Below, one piece after another: positions 7,547-17,567 of a DNA stretch of 64,000 nt. The stretch is from an uncultured Eubacterium sp. Lineage in GTDB: Bacteria > Bacillota > Clostridia > Lachnospirales > Lachnospiraceae. The position numbers were made by a program, and so were the translations under genes. The stretch covers positions 1 to 64,000 of the forward strand of contig CAJTVR010000008.1 in assembly GCA_910580075.1 (NCBI GenBank). Direction: 5' to 3'. The notes below the pieces were generated by a model that ran no database searches, was not told the origin of the DNA, and saw only the letters and a program-made list of their open reading frames with translations. The stretch's first letter is position 1, and each line of letters begins with the position of its first letter.

Positions 7547-9604
7547 CTATAAATTCAGCAGCTCCGCCTGCCCCTTAAAATGCTCCCTTACTTTCTTTCG
7601 AATCCCCTCATGCTCTGGCAGCTCCAGATTCCGGTCTATAGAAAGTATCCGTCCCGCCTCTTCGTTTGCCTGCTGCAGGATACGGGAATCCTGATAGATA
7701 TCTGCCAGCTGAAACTCCATATCCCCGCTCTGGCGGATGCCGAAAAAATCTCCCGGCCCGCGCAGTTTCAAATCCTCACTTGCAATCTGAAATCCGTCGT
7801 TTGTCCGGTTTAGCACATCCAGCCTTTTCGCAGCGCTTTTAGAATCAGACGTATTAATCATAATACAGTAAGACTGCGCTTCCCCGCGTCCGACACGCCC
7901 GCGCAGCTGATGCAGCTGTGCCAGGCCGAAGCGCTGCGCGTCCTCAATCATCATAACCGTTGCATTCGGCACGTTGACGCCGACCTCTACGACTGTTGTC
8001 GAAACAAGCACCTGGATTCTGTTTGCCGCAAATTCTTCCATAATCTTATTTTTGATATCTGCACGCATTTTTCCATGCAGAATGCCTGTTTCGATATTTG
8101 CAGGCAGTGACTGCCTTAAGATTTCGGCATAATCTGTAACATTTTCCCCTTCGGCATATTCACTCGCCTCTACAAGCGGACAGATAACATAAGCCTGATG
8201 TCCGGCTTCTGCTTCCCGGCGGATAAATTCATATGCATTCGGACGCCATCCTGTGCCGACAACACAGTTTTTGACTGGCAGTCGCTTTGCCGGAACTTCG
8301 TCGATGACGGAAATATCCAGATCGCCATATAAAATAATTGCAAGTGTCCGCGGAATCGGTGTGGCGCTCATGACAAGAATATGCGGATTTTCGCCTTTTA
8401 GCGAAAACGTTTCCCGCTGTCTGACGCCAAAACGGTGCTGTTCGTCGGTAATCACAAGCGCCAGGCTGTCATAGACCGCCTTTTCCTGAAACAGCGCATG
8501 CGTGCCGATGATCATGGCATCTGAAAAAAGCTGCAGCCGCTCATAAGCCCTGCGCTTTTCTCTTGCTGTCATAGAGCCGGTTAAAAGTACCAGATGCGTT
8601 TTTATTCCAAACAATTCTATGTACTGTGAAAATGTCTCATAATGCTGGGCTGCAAGCACTTCCGTCGGTGCCATAATCGCCGACTGGCAGCCGCTTTGGG
8701 ATACAAGATACATGGTAAGAAAAGCAATAATCGTCTTGCCCGAGCCTACATCTCCCTGAATCAGCCGCTGCATAATATACGGCCCCTTTAAATCGTTTTC
8801 AATCTCTGATAACACGCGCAGCTGGGCGTTTGTCAGCTGATACGGCAGCTGTTCCAGCAGAGGTTTCAGCAGATGCCCGTTACTAATCCGGTACTGGTTT
8901 TCAATATGCATTCCCTGGCTTTTCTGCATCTGCATACATAATACAAACTGGAAAAATTCATCAAACACAAGCCGTCTTCGCGCCTCGGAAAGCGTATTAA
9001 AATCTTTCGGAAAATGAACCTGCGAAACAGCATAATTGTATTCCGCCAGGTTATATCTGTGCCTGATGCTTTCTGGCAGATACTCCGGAATCAGAATGCC
9101 TGATTCTAGGACCTGGCGCAGTGTTTTTTTATACATATGGTTGGAAAGCCCGGCCGTCAGTCCGTATACCGGCTGCAGGGAATCTGCCAGAGCCTCATAC
9201 TGGGACGGTGTATAAATGGCAGGCTGTTCCATGACAGGCTGTCCGTTTCTGTCCTGAACATTTCCATATAATATATAAGTCTGCCCTTTCTGCAGCGTAT
9301 TTCTGATATAAGGCATGCGAAACCACAGAAATTCCATATAAACGTCCCCGTCATGCCCTGTGCAGACAGTAATCTGCATTGTGCGGGTGCGTTTTACAGC
9401 TGCCGGAGATTCTACCTGCAGAATGACCGCCTGTTTCTGGCCGGTCTGAGCCTGGCTGACCGGAACCGGGACCGGATATTTTGCATATTCCCTTGGAAAA
9501 CGAAGGAGTATATCACCGATGGTGTATACTCCCGTTTTTTGAAACAGCTGTTCTGTCTTAGCTCCCACACCTTTTATGCCTTTTACTGGTGTCGTAATAT
9601 CCAT
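7547..9604 (-). CDS. recG: ATP-dependent DNA helicase RecG
   Basis: 685 residues, the normal length. The N-terminal part is the wedge/OB region. The helicase core has Walker A GDVGSGKT (about 285), the DEQH box in ITDEQHRFGVRQ, SATPIPRTLA, and motif VI in QLRGRVGRG. RecG remodels stalled forks and Holliday junctions by branch migration. It starts with ATG 9 bases after GGAGG and follows fakA by 13 bp in the common clostridial order rpmB, asp23, fakA, recG. No oddities. Confidence 0.97.
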   Translation of the reverse strand: MDITTPVKGIKGVGAKTEQLFQKTGVYTIGDILLRFPREYAKYPVPVPVSQAQTGQKQAVILQVESPAAVKRTRTMQITVCTGHDGDVYMEFLWFRMPYIRNTLQKGQTYILYGNVQDRNGQPVMEQPAIYTPSQYEALADSLQPVYGLTAGLSNHMYKKTLRQVLESGILIPEYLPESIRHRYNLAEYNYAVSQVHFPKDFNTLSEARRRLVFDEFFQFVLCMQMQKSQGMHIENQYRISNGHLLKPLLEQLPYQLTNAQLRVLSEIENDLKGPYIMQRLIQGDVGSGKTIIAFLTMYLVSQSGCQSAIMAPTEVLAAQHYETFSQYIELFGIKTHLVLLTGSMTAREKRRAYERLQLFSDAMIIGTHALFQEKAVYDSLALVITDEQHRFGVRQRETFSLKGENPHILVMSATPIPRTLAIILYGDLDISVIDEVPAKRLPVKNCVVGTGWRPNAYEFIRREAEAGHQAYVICPLVEASEYAEGENVTDYAEILRQSLPANIETGILHGKMRADIKNKIMEEFAANRIQVLVSTTVVEVGVNVPNATVMMIEDAQRFGLAQLHQLRGRVGRGEAQSYCIMINTSDSKSAAKRLDVLNRTNDGFQIASEDLKLRGPGDFFGIRQSGDMEFQLADIYQDSRILQQANEEAGRILSIDRNLELPEHEGIRKKVREHFKGQAELLNL

Positions 9605-9617
9605 GGATTCCTCCAGA

Positions 9618-11300
9618 CTATTCTACAGAAAGCAGATAATAATAAATCGGCTGGCCGCCATACTGGACTTCGACTTCCAGATCTGCGTGTTTTTCTAAAA
9701 TCTGTTCTGCCAGAGCATTCGCCTCGTCTTCTGATGCTTCCTCTCCGTAATAAATGCTTACAATCGCAGAATCGTCGTCAATCATCAGTTCTGCCATTTC
9801 AAAAGTTACTTTTGATTTGTCACGTCCCACAGAAAGAATTGTCTGGTCTCCGATGCCCATATAATCGCCCTGGCGGATTTCCTTATCATCGATCACTGTA
9901 TCACGAACCGCATAAGTCACCTGTCCGGTTTTTACATTCTGTATTTCCTGTGTCATGCGTGTTTCATTTTCCTGTGCCGACTGTTCCGGAATAAAATTAA
10001 TCAGAGCCGTAATTCCCTGAGGAATCGTTTTGGTCGGAATAACGTGCACCTTTTTTTCTTCAGACAAAGCTGCCGCCTGGTTTGCTGCCAGTATAATATT
10101 TTTGTTATTCGGAAATACAAAAACATGGTCTGCATTCACTTTATTCACCGCGTTTAAAATATCTTCCGTACTTGGATTCATCGTCTGGCCGCCCTCAATC
10201 ATATAGTCTGTGCCAAGTCCTTTGAATACTTCGCTCAGACCCTCTCCTGCTGATACAGCGATAAATCCGATCTCTTTATGCGGTGCATTTTGTGCCTGGT
10301 CTGCCTCTTTTTGTTTTTCCTGTTCCGCAGCCAGTTTCTGCGCGTCTTTAATCAGGCGCTCCTGATGTTCTTCACGCATATTATCGATTTTAATTCTGCT
10401 TAAAGATCCATGTTTCAATGCTTCCTGGATCGCAAGTCCCGGATCATTGGTATGTACATGGGTCTTTACGATTTCATCGTCAGCTACCACTACAATCGAG
10501 TCGCCAATGGATTCCAAAAATGCTTTATATTTGTGTTCGCCCTGATCTGTAAGCGGCTGGTTCAGCACAATAATAAATTCTGTACAATAGCCAAATTTAA
10601 TCTCCGCTTCAGTTTCTTTCGTAATCTTTCTGACTTCAGTACGGCTGTCTGCCTCAATTGTATAATCAATTTCCCTGCCTAAAAGCGCGTCAAACGTTCC
10701 CTGCAGAATGACTACCAGTCCCTGTCCGCCAGAATCCACGACACCTGCCTGCTTTAATACCGGAAGCATATCCGGTGTCTTTTTCAGTACAAGCTCTGCT
10801 TCTTTGATGACTTCATCCAGGAAATATACTAAATCGTCTGTTTCTTCCGCAAGTTCTGCCGCTTTATCTGCAGCTCCTCTTGCCACGGTAAGGATTGTAC
10901 CTTCCTTAGGCTTCATAACTGCTTTATACGCCGTCTCTACAGCTTTTTGAAACGCTGCAGAAAGAACCGGAACCGTCACTTCCTGTTCCTTTCCAATCAC
11001 CTTTGTAAAACCACGGAACAGCTGTGAGAGAATAACCCCGGAATTTCCTCTCGCCCCGCGCAGAGACCCGGATGATATCGCTTTGGCAATCGATGCCATA
11101 TCCGGATTTTCAATTGCACTGACTTCTTTTGCTGCCGACATAATCGTCATCGTCATATTTGTGCCGGTATCTCCGTCCGGGACTGGAAATACATTCAGTT
11201 CATTAATCCAGTCTTTTTTTGAATCCAGATTTTTGGCACCGTTTAAAAACATTTTTGCCAAAACCGCAGCGTTTATCGAATTGATCGAATTGATTTCCAC
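9618..11300 (-). CDS. fakA: DAK2-domain fatty acid kinase FakA (YloV-like)
   Basis: About 560 residues. The DAK2 nucleotide-binding domain contains NVFPVPDGDTGTNM near the start and LRGARGNSGVILSQ, both characteristic of dihydroxyacetone-kinase-type enzymes. The C-terminal half is the FakA-specific region that docks with the fatty-acid-binding FakB (DegV) proteins. FakA phosphorylates FakB-bound fatty acids so they can enter phospholipid synthesis. No FakB gene lies nearby. The start is a GTG eight bases after AAGGAGG, where the protein begins VEINSINSIN; a TTG 21 bases upstream lies inside the asp23 stop region and is less likely. Confidence 0.9.
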   Translation of the reverse strand: MEINSINSINAAVLAKMFLNGAKNLDSKKDWINELNVFPVPDGDTGTNMTMTIMSAAKEVSAIENPDMASIAKAISSGSLRGARGNSGVILSQLFRGFTKVIGKEQEVTVPVLSAAFQKAVETAYKAVMKPKEGTILTVARGAADKAAELAEETDDLVYFLDEVIKEAELVLKKTPDMLPVLKQAGVVDSGGQGLVVILQGTFDALLGREIDYTIEADSRTEVRKITKETEAEIKFGYCTEFIIVLNQPLTDQGEHKYKAFLESIGDSIVVVADDEIVKTHVHTNDPGLAIQEALKHGSLSRIKIDNMREEHQERLIKDAQKLAAEQEKQKEADQAQNAPHKEIGFIAVSAGEGLSEVFKGLGTDYMIEGGQTMNPSTEDILNAVNKVNADHVFVFPNNKNIILAANQAAALSEEKKVHVIPTKTIPQGITALINFIPEQSAQENETRMTQEIQNVKTGQVTYAVRDTVIDDKEIRQGDYMGIGDQTILSVGRDKSKVTFEMAELMIDDDSAIVSIYYGEEASEDEANALAEQILEKHADLEVEVQYGGQPIYYYLLSVE

Positions 11301-11313
11301 TTTCAGCTCCTCC

Positions 11314-11673
11314 TTAATCAATCACGCGGACGCCCTCAACAAAAATATTAATTTTTTTGATGTGCATTCCTGTGAATTCTTCTACTCGATATTTGACGGT
11401 ACTAATCAGATTGTCCGTCACCGTACTGATACTTACGCCGTAGGAAATAATAACATGAAAATTAATCGTAATTTCATTGTTCTCATCAATTGCTACATTT
11501 ATACCATGGGTAAGATAATCTTTTTTCAGCAGCCTTACGATGCCGTCTTTTACATTCACGGCAGCCATACCAACAATGCCAAAACATTCTACCGCAACAG
11601 ATCCGGCATAAGTGGCAATGACTTCACTTCCAATGACAACCCTGCCATACTCATTTTCAAATTGCCCTTTCAT
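11314..11673 (-). CDS. Asp23/Gls24 family protein (YloU-like)
   Basis: 119 residues of the Asp23/Gls24 (DUF322) type, with GRVVIGSEVIATYAG at the start and a regular beta-strand pattern ending in VKYRVEEFTGMHIKKINIFVEGV. Members are cytosolic or membrane-associated and linked to envelope stress or, in this gene order, to fatty acid kinase. It lies 13 bp upstream of the fakA GTG and is very probably co-transcribed with fakA and recG. GGAGG precedes its ATG. The precise role is not known. Confidence 0.9.
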   Translation of the reverse strand: MKGQFENEYGRVVIGSEVIATYAGSVAVECFGIVGMAAVNVKDGIVRLLKKDYLTHGINVAIDENNEITINFHVIISYGVSISTVTDNLISTVKYRVEEFTGMHIKKINIFVEGVRVID

Positions 11674-11788
11674 AGCATACCTCCAGTCATTCTTGCAAAA
11701 TTAATAAACCAGTTAGAAATTATTATAACCGCTTTTTCACAAAAAGAAAACTAAAATTTTACATTTTCAAAAAAAATGAATTTTAATC

Positions 11789-11817
11789 TTGCATTTATCT
11801 ACCTCTTCTGATAGAAT
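11789..11817 (+). promoter_or_regulatory. Vegetative promoter of rpmB
   Basis: TTGCAT at 11789-11794 and TAGAAT at 11812-11817 are separated by 17 bp, a good sigma-A type promoter on the plus strand. The leader to the rpmB ATG is about 65 bases. Confidence 0.75.
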
Positions 11818-11891
11818 AATCGTGTTGTAAGTCTGTAATCAGTGTCAGACTTCAAGGTTTAGAACACTCGTGGATGCAAGGAGGTGTCAAT

Positions 11892-12077
11892 ATGGCTAAA
11901 TGTTCAGTTTGTGGAAAAGGCGTTCTTTTCGGTAACAATGTGAGCCATTCACATAGAAGATCTAATAGAATGTTTAAACCAAACATCAAATCTGTCAGAT
12001 GTAAGGTAAACGGAGTTACGAAAAGACTGTATGTCTGTACTTCCTGCTTAAAATCTGGCAGGGTTGAAAGGGCATAG
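11892..12077 (+). CDS. rpmB: 50S ribosomal protein L28
   Basis: 61 residues from MAKCSVCGKG to the SGRVERA end. It has two CxxC pairs (CSVC and CTSC), so it is the zinc-binding form of L28. The conserved SHSHRRSNRMFKPNI block is intact. It starts 7 bases after AAGGAGG. It is monocistronic, with its own promoter and a strong terminator, and divergent from the asp23-fakA-recG operon. Confidence 0.97.
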   Translation: MAKCSVCGKGVLFGNNVSHSHRRSNRMFKPNIKSVRCKVNGVTKRLYVCTSCLKSGRVERA

Positions 12078-12114
12078 GATTTGGAATCAATTTGAAATCA
12101 GTTACGGAAAGAAG

Positions 12115-12154
12115 CTGCCGGTGATAAAGTTTTCTTTATCGCCGGCAGTTTTTT
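12115..12154 (+). terminator. Intrinsic terminator of rpmB
   Basis: A 15-bp stem pairs 12115-12129 with 12134-12148 (CTGCCGG...CCGGCAG, one wobble) around a TTTT loop, followed by six T at 12149-12154. Confidence 0.92.
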
Positions 12155-12245
12155 GTGGACTAAACTGGATTTTGTTTCATATAATGATGTAACGGGCACG
12201 TCTTTTGACTGCCTGTATGAAAAACAGACAGAAATGAAGTGGAGT

Positions 12246-12383
12246 ATGAAAAGAATATGTGGATTTGCAATGTTTTGGATTGCAGTCGGAATGCTGGTCA
12301 TGATGCTGCTTGAAAGCGTGTGGATTGCACTTTTGATTGTGGCCGCACTTCTGATTTGCGGGTATAATTTATTCTGCGGATAA
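12246..12383 (+). CDS. Small hydrophobic membrane protein
   Basis: 45 residues if read from MKRICGFAMFW; an in-frame ATG at 12234 would add MKWS. Two hydrophobic stretches, about residues 6-24 and 25-41, predict a hairpin in the membrane, ending YNLFCG. Small proteins of this look (MKRICG...GYNLFC) are common in Lachnospiraceae, but I know no function. The ribosome-binding site is poor for either start. It follows the rpmB terminator, so it would need its own promoter; CATATAAT near 12180 resembles a sporulation -10, which is only a guess. Confidence 0.55.
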   Translation: MKRICGFAMFWIAVGMLVMMLLESVWIALLIVAALLICGYNLFCG

Positions 12384-12528
12384 CAGGCACGCGGATTCCA
12401 GGGAACTCGGGGTTTAAAAATGAACTCCGCAGTTCCCCTGTCAGAAGCATCTGTTTAAGCATCTGCTCCTGCCAGCTGCATGATGCGCCTGATTCCATCC
12501 TGATATCAGTCATTTTTCTTCACTATAA

Positions 12529-14046
12529 TCATTTCCATATGTTCTTCACTATTTTTATAAGTGTCCTCTGTTCTGCTTTACGCCAGCAGAATGCCAGATT
12601 CAGGCCTCCCGTAAGAATCAGGGCTGACAATAATTTCTGAACCAGCCTGACATACACATTTACAGCAGATATTCGATCTGTAACATGCATACATAAACAA
12701 AATATAGTATAAAAAGCAGCCGTATAGCAGCCTGTACGAAAAAGATACCAGGCTGCCTTCTCTTTCATCTCAGAAAATACCCCGTGTATACGAAGCAGAA
12801 AACCTGCCAGAAAACCTGCTAAAGTCCCCATTAAAATACCCGCTATTCCATATTTTTGCGCAAGCAGAACCGATAATATAAGATTCATAACAGCAGCTGT
12901 CATATTTGCCTTTAACTCTGGCTGAAATAAGCCAAAATTCTGCAGGTAATCCTGGACAGCGCAAAATAGCAGCCGGAAAAACAGGTAGCTTCCAAAAAGC
13001 ACAGAAATAAGCCTTGTCTGGATAAAATCTGTGCCAAGCCACACCCTTATAAAATCTTCAATCAGGCAGGAATACAGTATCCCGCAGAAACTGCCAGCCA
13101 TATAGAATAAATACGTAGACATATTCAGAAAAAATTCTTTTTCTTCTATAGGAGAATCCGGGTGCACTTTGTTGCCAAAAAACACTTTCACTGCCTCTTC
13201 TAAGGATGAGTACATCCCGGTTACTGCTGTTGCAATTGTCATATAGTTTCCATAAGCGTTTGTAACAGTCAGCCCAAAAAATGCCGATATCACTATACTA
13301 TCCGTCGACATAAATAAAAAATTGGAAATCTGCATAAACAGTGTATGGCATATATCGCTGATCAAACCCGCTTTCCGCTCAATACCTGCTGCAGATTTGT
13401 ACAAAAGCCATGGAAATATTTTTTTAATCTTTTGATTTAATACCGCATAAAGTATCATCTGCCCTGCCAGATTTACCAAAAGATAACAAACATAATCAGA
13501 AACAGTGACCACTACTATTCCCTGTATCAGATATACCGCCAGATTTATAAACAGTTCATATACAGTATATAAATATCCACGCTCTCTTATGTTTAAAAGC
13601 CCCTGCCAGGGCGCTATCATGACACGGATACACTGTGTAGAAACCTGTACCATAAAAACCGTTCTTAAAAATAAAAGCGGATACATATTCCCGGCAGCCA
13701 GGTTTTGTATAAAAAAAGAACAGACTAACCCGGAAAAAAAGATGACTGCTGTCGTGACAGCATAAAACCGTCTGGTAAATTTCATGATCCGGTTCATATG
13801 ATCATAATCGTCCGCTGCATTATATTCATAAAGCCTTGGCGTAACAGCCGCCATAAAGCCTGCGGTAGCAAGATTCAAAAAATCAATGATACTTGTAAAC
13901 AGGCTGCTGAGTCCTGAAAGCTCTGTTCCAAGATACTGAATAAAAAGCCTTCTCAAAAACAGCCCTAATACTGCAATCGTAACTCTATTAATAATGCCAA
14001 TAGCTGTATTGACAGCCAGCCTCTGCTTTGACTTTGCCCGGTTCAT
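12529..14046 (-). CDS. Wzx-type polysaccharide flippase (MOP superfamily)
   Basis: About 505 residues with 12-14 hydrophobic helices. It begins with RLAVNTAIGIINRVTIAVLG and has a second repeat half, the usual layout of polysaccharide_synt/MVIN-like exporters. It should flip undecaprenyl-linked repeat units across the membrane. It is the last gene of the long minus-strand polysaccharide operon. The start is uncertain: a TTG two codons upstream (14052) sits at better spacing from AGGA than the ATG used here. About 145 bp with no recognisable gene separate it from the small membrane protein ahead. Confidence 0.85.
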   Translation of the reverse strand: MNRAKSKQRLAVNTAIGIINRVTIAVLGLFLRRLFIQYLGTELSGLSSLFTSIIDFLNLATAGFMAAVTPRLYEYNAADDYDHMNRIMKFTRRFYAVTTAVIFFSGLVCSFFIQNLAAGNMYPLLFLRTVFMVQVSTQCIRVMIAPWQGLLNIRERGYLYTVYELFINLAVYLIQGIVVVTVSDYVCYLLVNLAGQMILYAVLNQKIKKIFPWLLYKSAAGIERKAGLISDICHTLFMQISNFLFMSTDSIVISAFFGLTVTNAYGNYMTIATAVTGMYSSLEEAVKVFFGNKVHPDSPIEEKEFFLNMSTYLFYMAGSFCGILYSCLIEDFIRVWLGTDFIQTRLISVLFGSYLFFRLLFCAVQDYLQNFGLFQPELKANMTAAVMNLILSVLLAQKYGIAGILMGTLAGFLAGFLLRIHGVFSEMKEKAAWYLFRTGCYTAAFYTIFCLCMHVTDRISAVNVYVRLVQKLLSALILTGGLNLAFCWRKAEQRTLIKIVKNIWK

Positions 14047-14101
14047 TTCCAAATAATTCCTGCCTTTTTCATCGATTGCTTTGTTCTATTTCCCTGATTA
14101 C

Positions 14102-15622
14102 TTACTCCCTGTCAAAAACCAGCTTCCCATTCCGGCTTGTTATATTGATAGAATCAATCACATCCCCATAATGATTATCTGCTACAACAACATTCAGTCC
14201 AGGTTTTTTCAAACTGCATTCCAGTCCGTCAATCTTAATCGAAGACTCTGCTCCGCCGGCTTCTATCGTGTATGTATAAGAAGGAGCATACGGGCCGGAA
14301 CGGAATGAACCTTCATATGCTTTCATACCGTCATTCTGATTAGAATATATTACAGAAGTATTTCCGATTACCCGGATCCCGTTATGCTCTTCCCTGCTAA
14401 ATCCCAGCCGCTGTAAAATCCTGTCTCCTTCAAGATCTTCCGGCCAGGACAGCTGTCCGCTTTGTGCGATTAGAATCGTAAACCGGGCATCTTCTGATAA
14501 ATACATCCATTTTGATAAATCATCTGTCTTTTTTATCTCTGCAGCAATCTCCCTCCCTTTAGCCGCATTCTGAATCAGATTTTCTACTGTTGCTTTATGT
14601 TCCTGTTCTTCCTGTGCAAATCTTTTGTATTCCTCATTCCACTGCTCATACTCCGGGTCGCCGCGATGATCCGGCAGGTCATAATGTTCTTTGATATACG
14701 CTTCTATAAAAGCAGTATATTTTTCGGCTCCAAACAGATTGACATGTCCTTCATTATAAAAATCTCTGGAAAAATCAAGGTTCATTTCTTTATAGTAATC
14801 ATTCGTATTTAAAAAACGGTAACCATATGAATTGACTGTATCTCCAATTGTATTAAACAAAGCTTCCTGATTCACTGTGACTGGTGCAAACGGAGCCGTC
14901 ACAAATAATACTTCCATATCTTGTTCCCTGCAAAATTCCAGCAGTTCTTTTAATGCAGACATCGTTCTGTCATCTAACCCGGCTCTTACACTGGTTTCGA
15001 AGCCGGACGGCTCTTCTACATATCCCCAGGCATCCACCCATTCCCATCCCTTGTTATGACACACACAGCGGTTATCGATATATTCCCATGCCTCAGGATA
15101 AGAGAGGTTTTGCTTATTTGCATGGTATTTGGAAATATCCAGATATAAGGAAAGCAGGTCCGTCTCCTGCGGCACTTTTCTTTTACTGACATAATTGTAT
15201 ATATACTCTATCCTTACAGGCGAAAGAACATCCATGCTGTCCGAACCGTTGCGCATGCCGGCTTCATAGACAGTTCCTCCAAGTATTTGAAAATCCCTCA
15301 TCTCTATTACAAATATTTGCGGCTTATGGCTTCTTAATGCTTCCTTCATATAATAAAGGCGCGCATCCGCCTCCAGTGAATTCGTAGCATATGAATAAGA
15401 TGTAAATCCATAGTCATGCCATGCTTTTAACGGCTGCCAGTACACAAATGCCGAACTGCCGCCGATGTAAATCATATCCAGAGGGCCTTCTTCATACAGC
15501 CCGGTAATACGAATCCGGTCATTACTTGCATTTCGAAATAAGTTCGTCACAGAAAGATAACTTCCCAGAAGAAGCGAAAAAAACAGAAGGCAGGATAGCA
15601 TTTTTATTATTTTGCTTTTCAT
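14102..15622 (-). CDS. Membrane-anchored SGNH/DltD-AlgX-like protein, acylation partner
   Basis: 506 residues. One N-terminal membrane segment (about 8-26) is followed by an extracytoplasmic domain. IYIGGSSAFVYWQP fits the GDS-like nucleophile block and DFYNEGHVNLFGAEKY fits the catalytic Asp-His block of SGNH enzymes. Such proteins work with MBOAT acyltransferases to pass acyl groups to extracellular polymers, as DltD or AlgJ/AlgX do. The MBOAT gene ends 3 bp before it. The extra C-terminal 150 residues (after about 330), with a helical stretch and a beta-rich tail, are not recognised. AGGGGA precedes the ATG at 14-nt spacing, which is weak. Confidence 0.72.
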   Translation of the reverse strand: MKSKIIKMLSCLLFFSLLLGSYLSVTNLFRNASNDRIRITGLYEEGPLDMIYIGGSSAFVYWQPLKAWHDYGFTSYSYATNSLEADARLYYMKEALRSHKPQIFVIEMRDFQILGGTVYEAGMRNGSDSMDVLSPVRIEYIYNYVSKRKVPQETDLLSLYLDISKYHANKQNLSYPEAWEYIDNRCVCHNKGWEWVDAWGYVEEPSGFETSVRAGLDDRTMSALKELLEFCREQDMEVLFVTAPFAPVTVNQEALFNTIGDTVNSYGYRFLNTNDYYKEMNLDFSRDFYNEGHVNLFGAEKYTAFIEAYIKEHYDLPDHRGDPEYEQWNEEYKRFAQEEQEHKATVENLIQNAAKGREIAAEIKKTDDLSKWMYLSEDARFTILIAQSGQLSWPEDLEGDRILQRLGFSREEHNGIRVIGNTSVIYSNQNDGMKAYEGSFRSGPYAPSYTYTIEAGGAESSIKIDGLECSLKKPGLNVVVADNHYGDVIDSINITSRNGKLVFDRE

Positions 15623-15625
15623 TTT

Positions 15626-17169
15626 CTAAAATCCCCTGTAAATAAATTCTGCCGTGCTGTACCCCGGCCCGTATATTCCTTCGATCAGGATAAATACAAA
15701 AAGAAACAGCCACACACTCCATCGGAATGGAAGAAACTGCTTTTTCATCCACAAACGTGCCCCGCCATATTTTTCATGAAGCACTGACACCAGAATCAAA
15801 AGAAAAGTTCCAGACAGAAGAATATTCTGATCCCTGTAAGACAGGCCCATTGCAGCAAAACTTCCGTCGAAAAATATCCATGGATTAAATATAGAAAAAC
15901 CGTTTCTTATTTCTGACAGCGCACTGCTCATTCCGTCCAGTCTGAAAAACATATTTCCCACTGCTGCAAGAACGAATACACGCACTGACTGAAACAGATG
16001 CCATCCAAAATTATCTGTACGAATCCCGCATACAGCTATCATTTTCGCAAAAAACGGCTGAAAAATCCTTCCAAACGTAATGCAGCTCCAAAACCACATC
16101 CCCATCCCAAGAACATACTTCCACGCCCCGCCATGCCACAAACCAATGAACAGCCATACACAAAGCATAGCCAGATAAGAAGGGATCTGCATGGAAGCCT
16201 TTCTGCCGGCATGTATTTTCAGCCATCCGGCCAGCTTTTTCCAGACATTTGTCCTCATAAGCGTATACAGAATATAATCTTTCAGCCATGCTCCAAGTGT
16301 AATATGCCATCTCTGCCAGTATTCCTGTACACTTTCTGAAAAAACGGAGTCCTGAAATTCTCTGGCAGTTTTATGCCATAACATTCCGATGCTCCCAGAA
16401 TAATATCCATGCAGCCTGAAAAATCTGTATACAGCTGCAGCATAAAAAGAAATGCTGCCGTCCAGACATATAGTCCCCTGTAAGACTCCTGGTCTGCATA
16501 TATCACATTCACCAGTATGGCTGCCCGTTCTGAAATAACGAGTTTCTTAAACACGCCCCATAACATCCGCTGTACGCCGGATGCAGCTGTTTCATAGTTA
16601 AATCTATGCCTTGCACCAAATAACTGCCCGCTCAGTTCCCCGGCCCTGGAAACAGGTCCGGATGTCATATGCGGATAGTATCCTAACAGCAGAGCCATTT
16701 TGAACGGGTTTTTTTCTGCCTCTGCCAGGCCCCAGTATACATCAGCCAGATACCCGATACTAATCAGCGTATAAAAACTGATTCCAATCGGCGCATCTAA
16801 CTGCAGTGTTTCCAGAAGAGGTTCTTTATGAAAAAAGCGCAGCAGTATATTCCAGTTATAGATAAAAAAGTGACTGTATTTCAGTACAGCCAGCACTGCA
16901 GCATTAAAAAATACACCGGAAACCAGCATACATTTTGCTGCTTTTTCATTCCCTGCTTCCTTAAACCTGCTCATATGTACAGCCAGATATCCTGTCACCG
17001 CTGCATTCGCCAGAAAAATAATTCCCATCTTCCAGCCTGAAGACATTCCAAAAAAGTAAACGCTGAACAAAAGCAGCGCCTGCCACTGGAATTTTTGCAG
17101 TACTGTATAATAAATAAGCAGAGAACACGCAAACATAAAGAAAAAATGAAACGATGTTACTGACATCAT
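15626..17169 (-). pseudogene. MBOAT O-acyltransferase, frameshifted at a T6 run
   Basis: Two overlapping reading frames rebuild one AlgI/DltB-like MBOAT of about 510 residues. The first frame (17169 to about 16345) carries the N-terminal helices through YGIKLPENFRTPFF. The second (about 16340 to 15626) continues SESVQEYWQRWHITLGAWLKDY and holds both invariant histidines (RWHITLG and GLWHGGAW). The switch falls on six T (A6 at 16339-16344 on the plus strand); seven T would restore the frame. It may be a sequencing error, a true inactivation, or a slipping/phase-variable tract. The start ATG overlaps the VOC gene stop. It would transfer an acyl group from an ACP donor to the outside. Confidence 0.8.
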
Positions 17170-17567
17170 GATTTTTTCTGCCCCTCTAAAATCTCAGTTA
17201 TGCCAATCCCTGTCCCCCAGAAAAAGCAGACTCTGCGTCCGTCAATCGCTGGTGCCGGACAGGGAGTATCCATTCTGGTAAAGCCATCCTTCTGCAGATA
17301 CTCAGCTGTCTCTTCAAGGTCGTCTGTTTCATAACAAATATGATAAGGTGCATTCCTGTATCTTTTCAAAAGACCGTTCACCACAGAATCCGGCGCTGCG
17401 GGACAGACCAGTTCAATGCGGTAACCGTCTTTTTCCAAAAACTGAATATCTGCTTTCCGAAAGCCGTCAGACAATACTTCTCCCGCTTTTTTATATCCAA
17501 GCATATAAAACTGCTGTCTTGCCAGATCCATGTTTTTTACAAGATATCCTATATGATGAATCTTCAT
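17166..17567 (-). CDS. VOC/glyoxalase-fold protein
   Basis: 133 residues with the vicinal-oxygen-chelate beta-alpha-beta repeat: IHHIGYLVKNMDLARQQFY at the start, IELVCP in the middle and YHICYETDDLEETAEYLQKDG at the start of the second half, ending ITEILEG. Metal ligand candidates are His4/His5, Glu near 53 (IELV), His near 76 and Glu near 127. The closest general family is methylmalonyl-CoA epimerase-like. It lies between the ACP gene (overlapping by 4 bp) and the MBOAT gene (overlapping by 4 bp), so it is translationally coupled and probably modifies the carried acyl group. The reaction is unknown. Confidence 0.75.
   Translation of the reverse strand: MKIHHIGYLVKNMDLARQQFYMLGYKKAGEVLSDGFRKADIQFLEKDGYRIELVCPAAPDSVVNGLLKRYRNAPYHICYETDDLEETAEYLQKDGFTRMDTPCPAPAIDGRRVCFFWGTGIGITEILEGQKKS

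Noticed and set aside
12298..12513. 71-residue minus-strand frame
   Set aside because: It is antisense to the small membrane protein, with no start signal.
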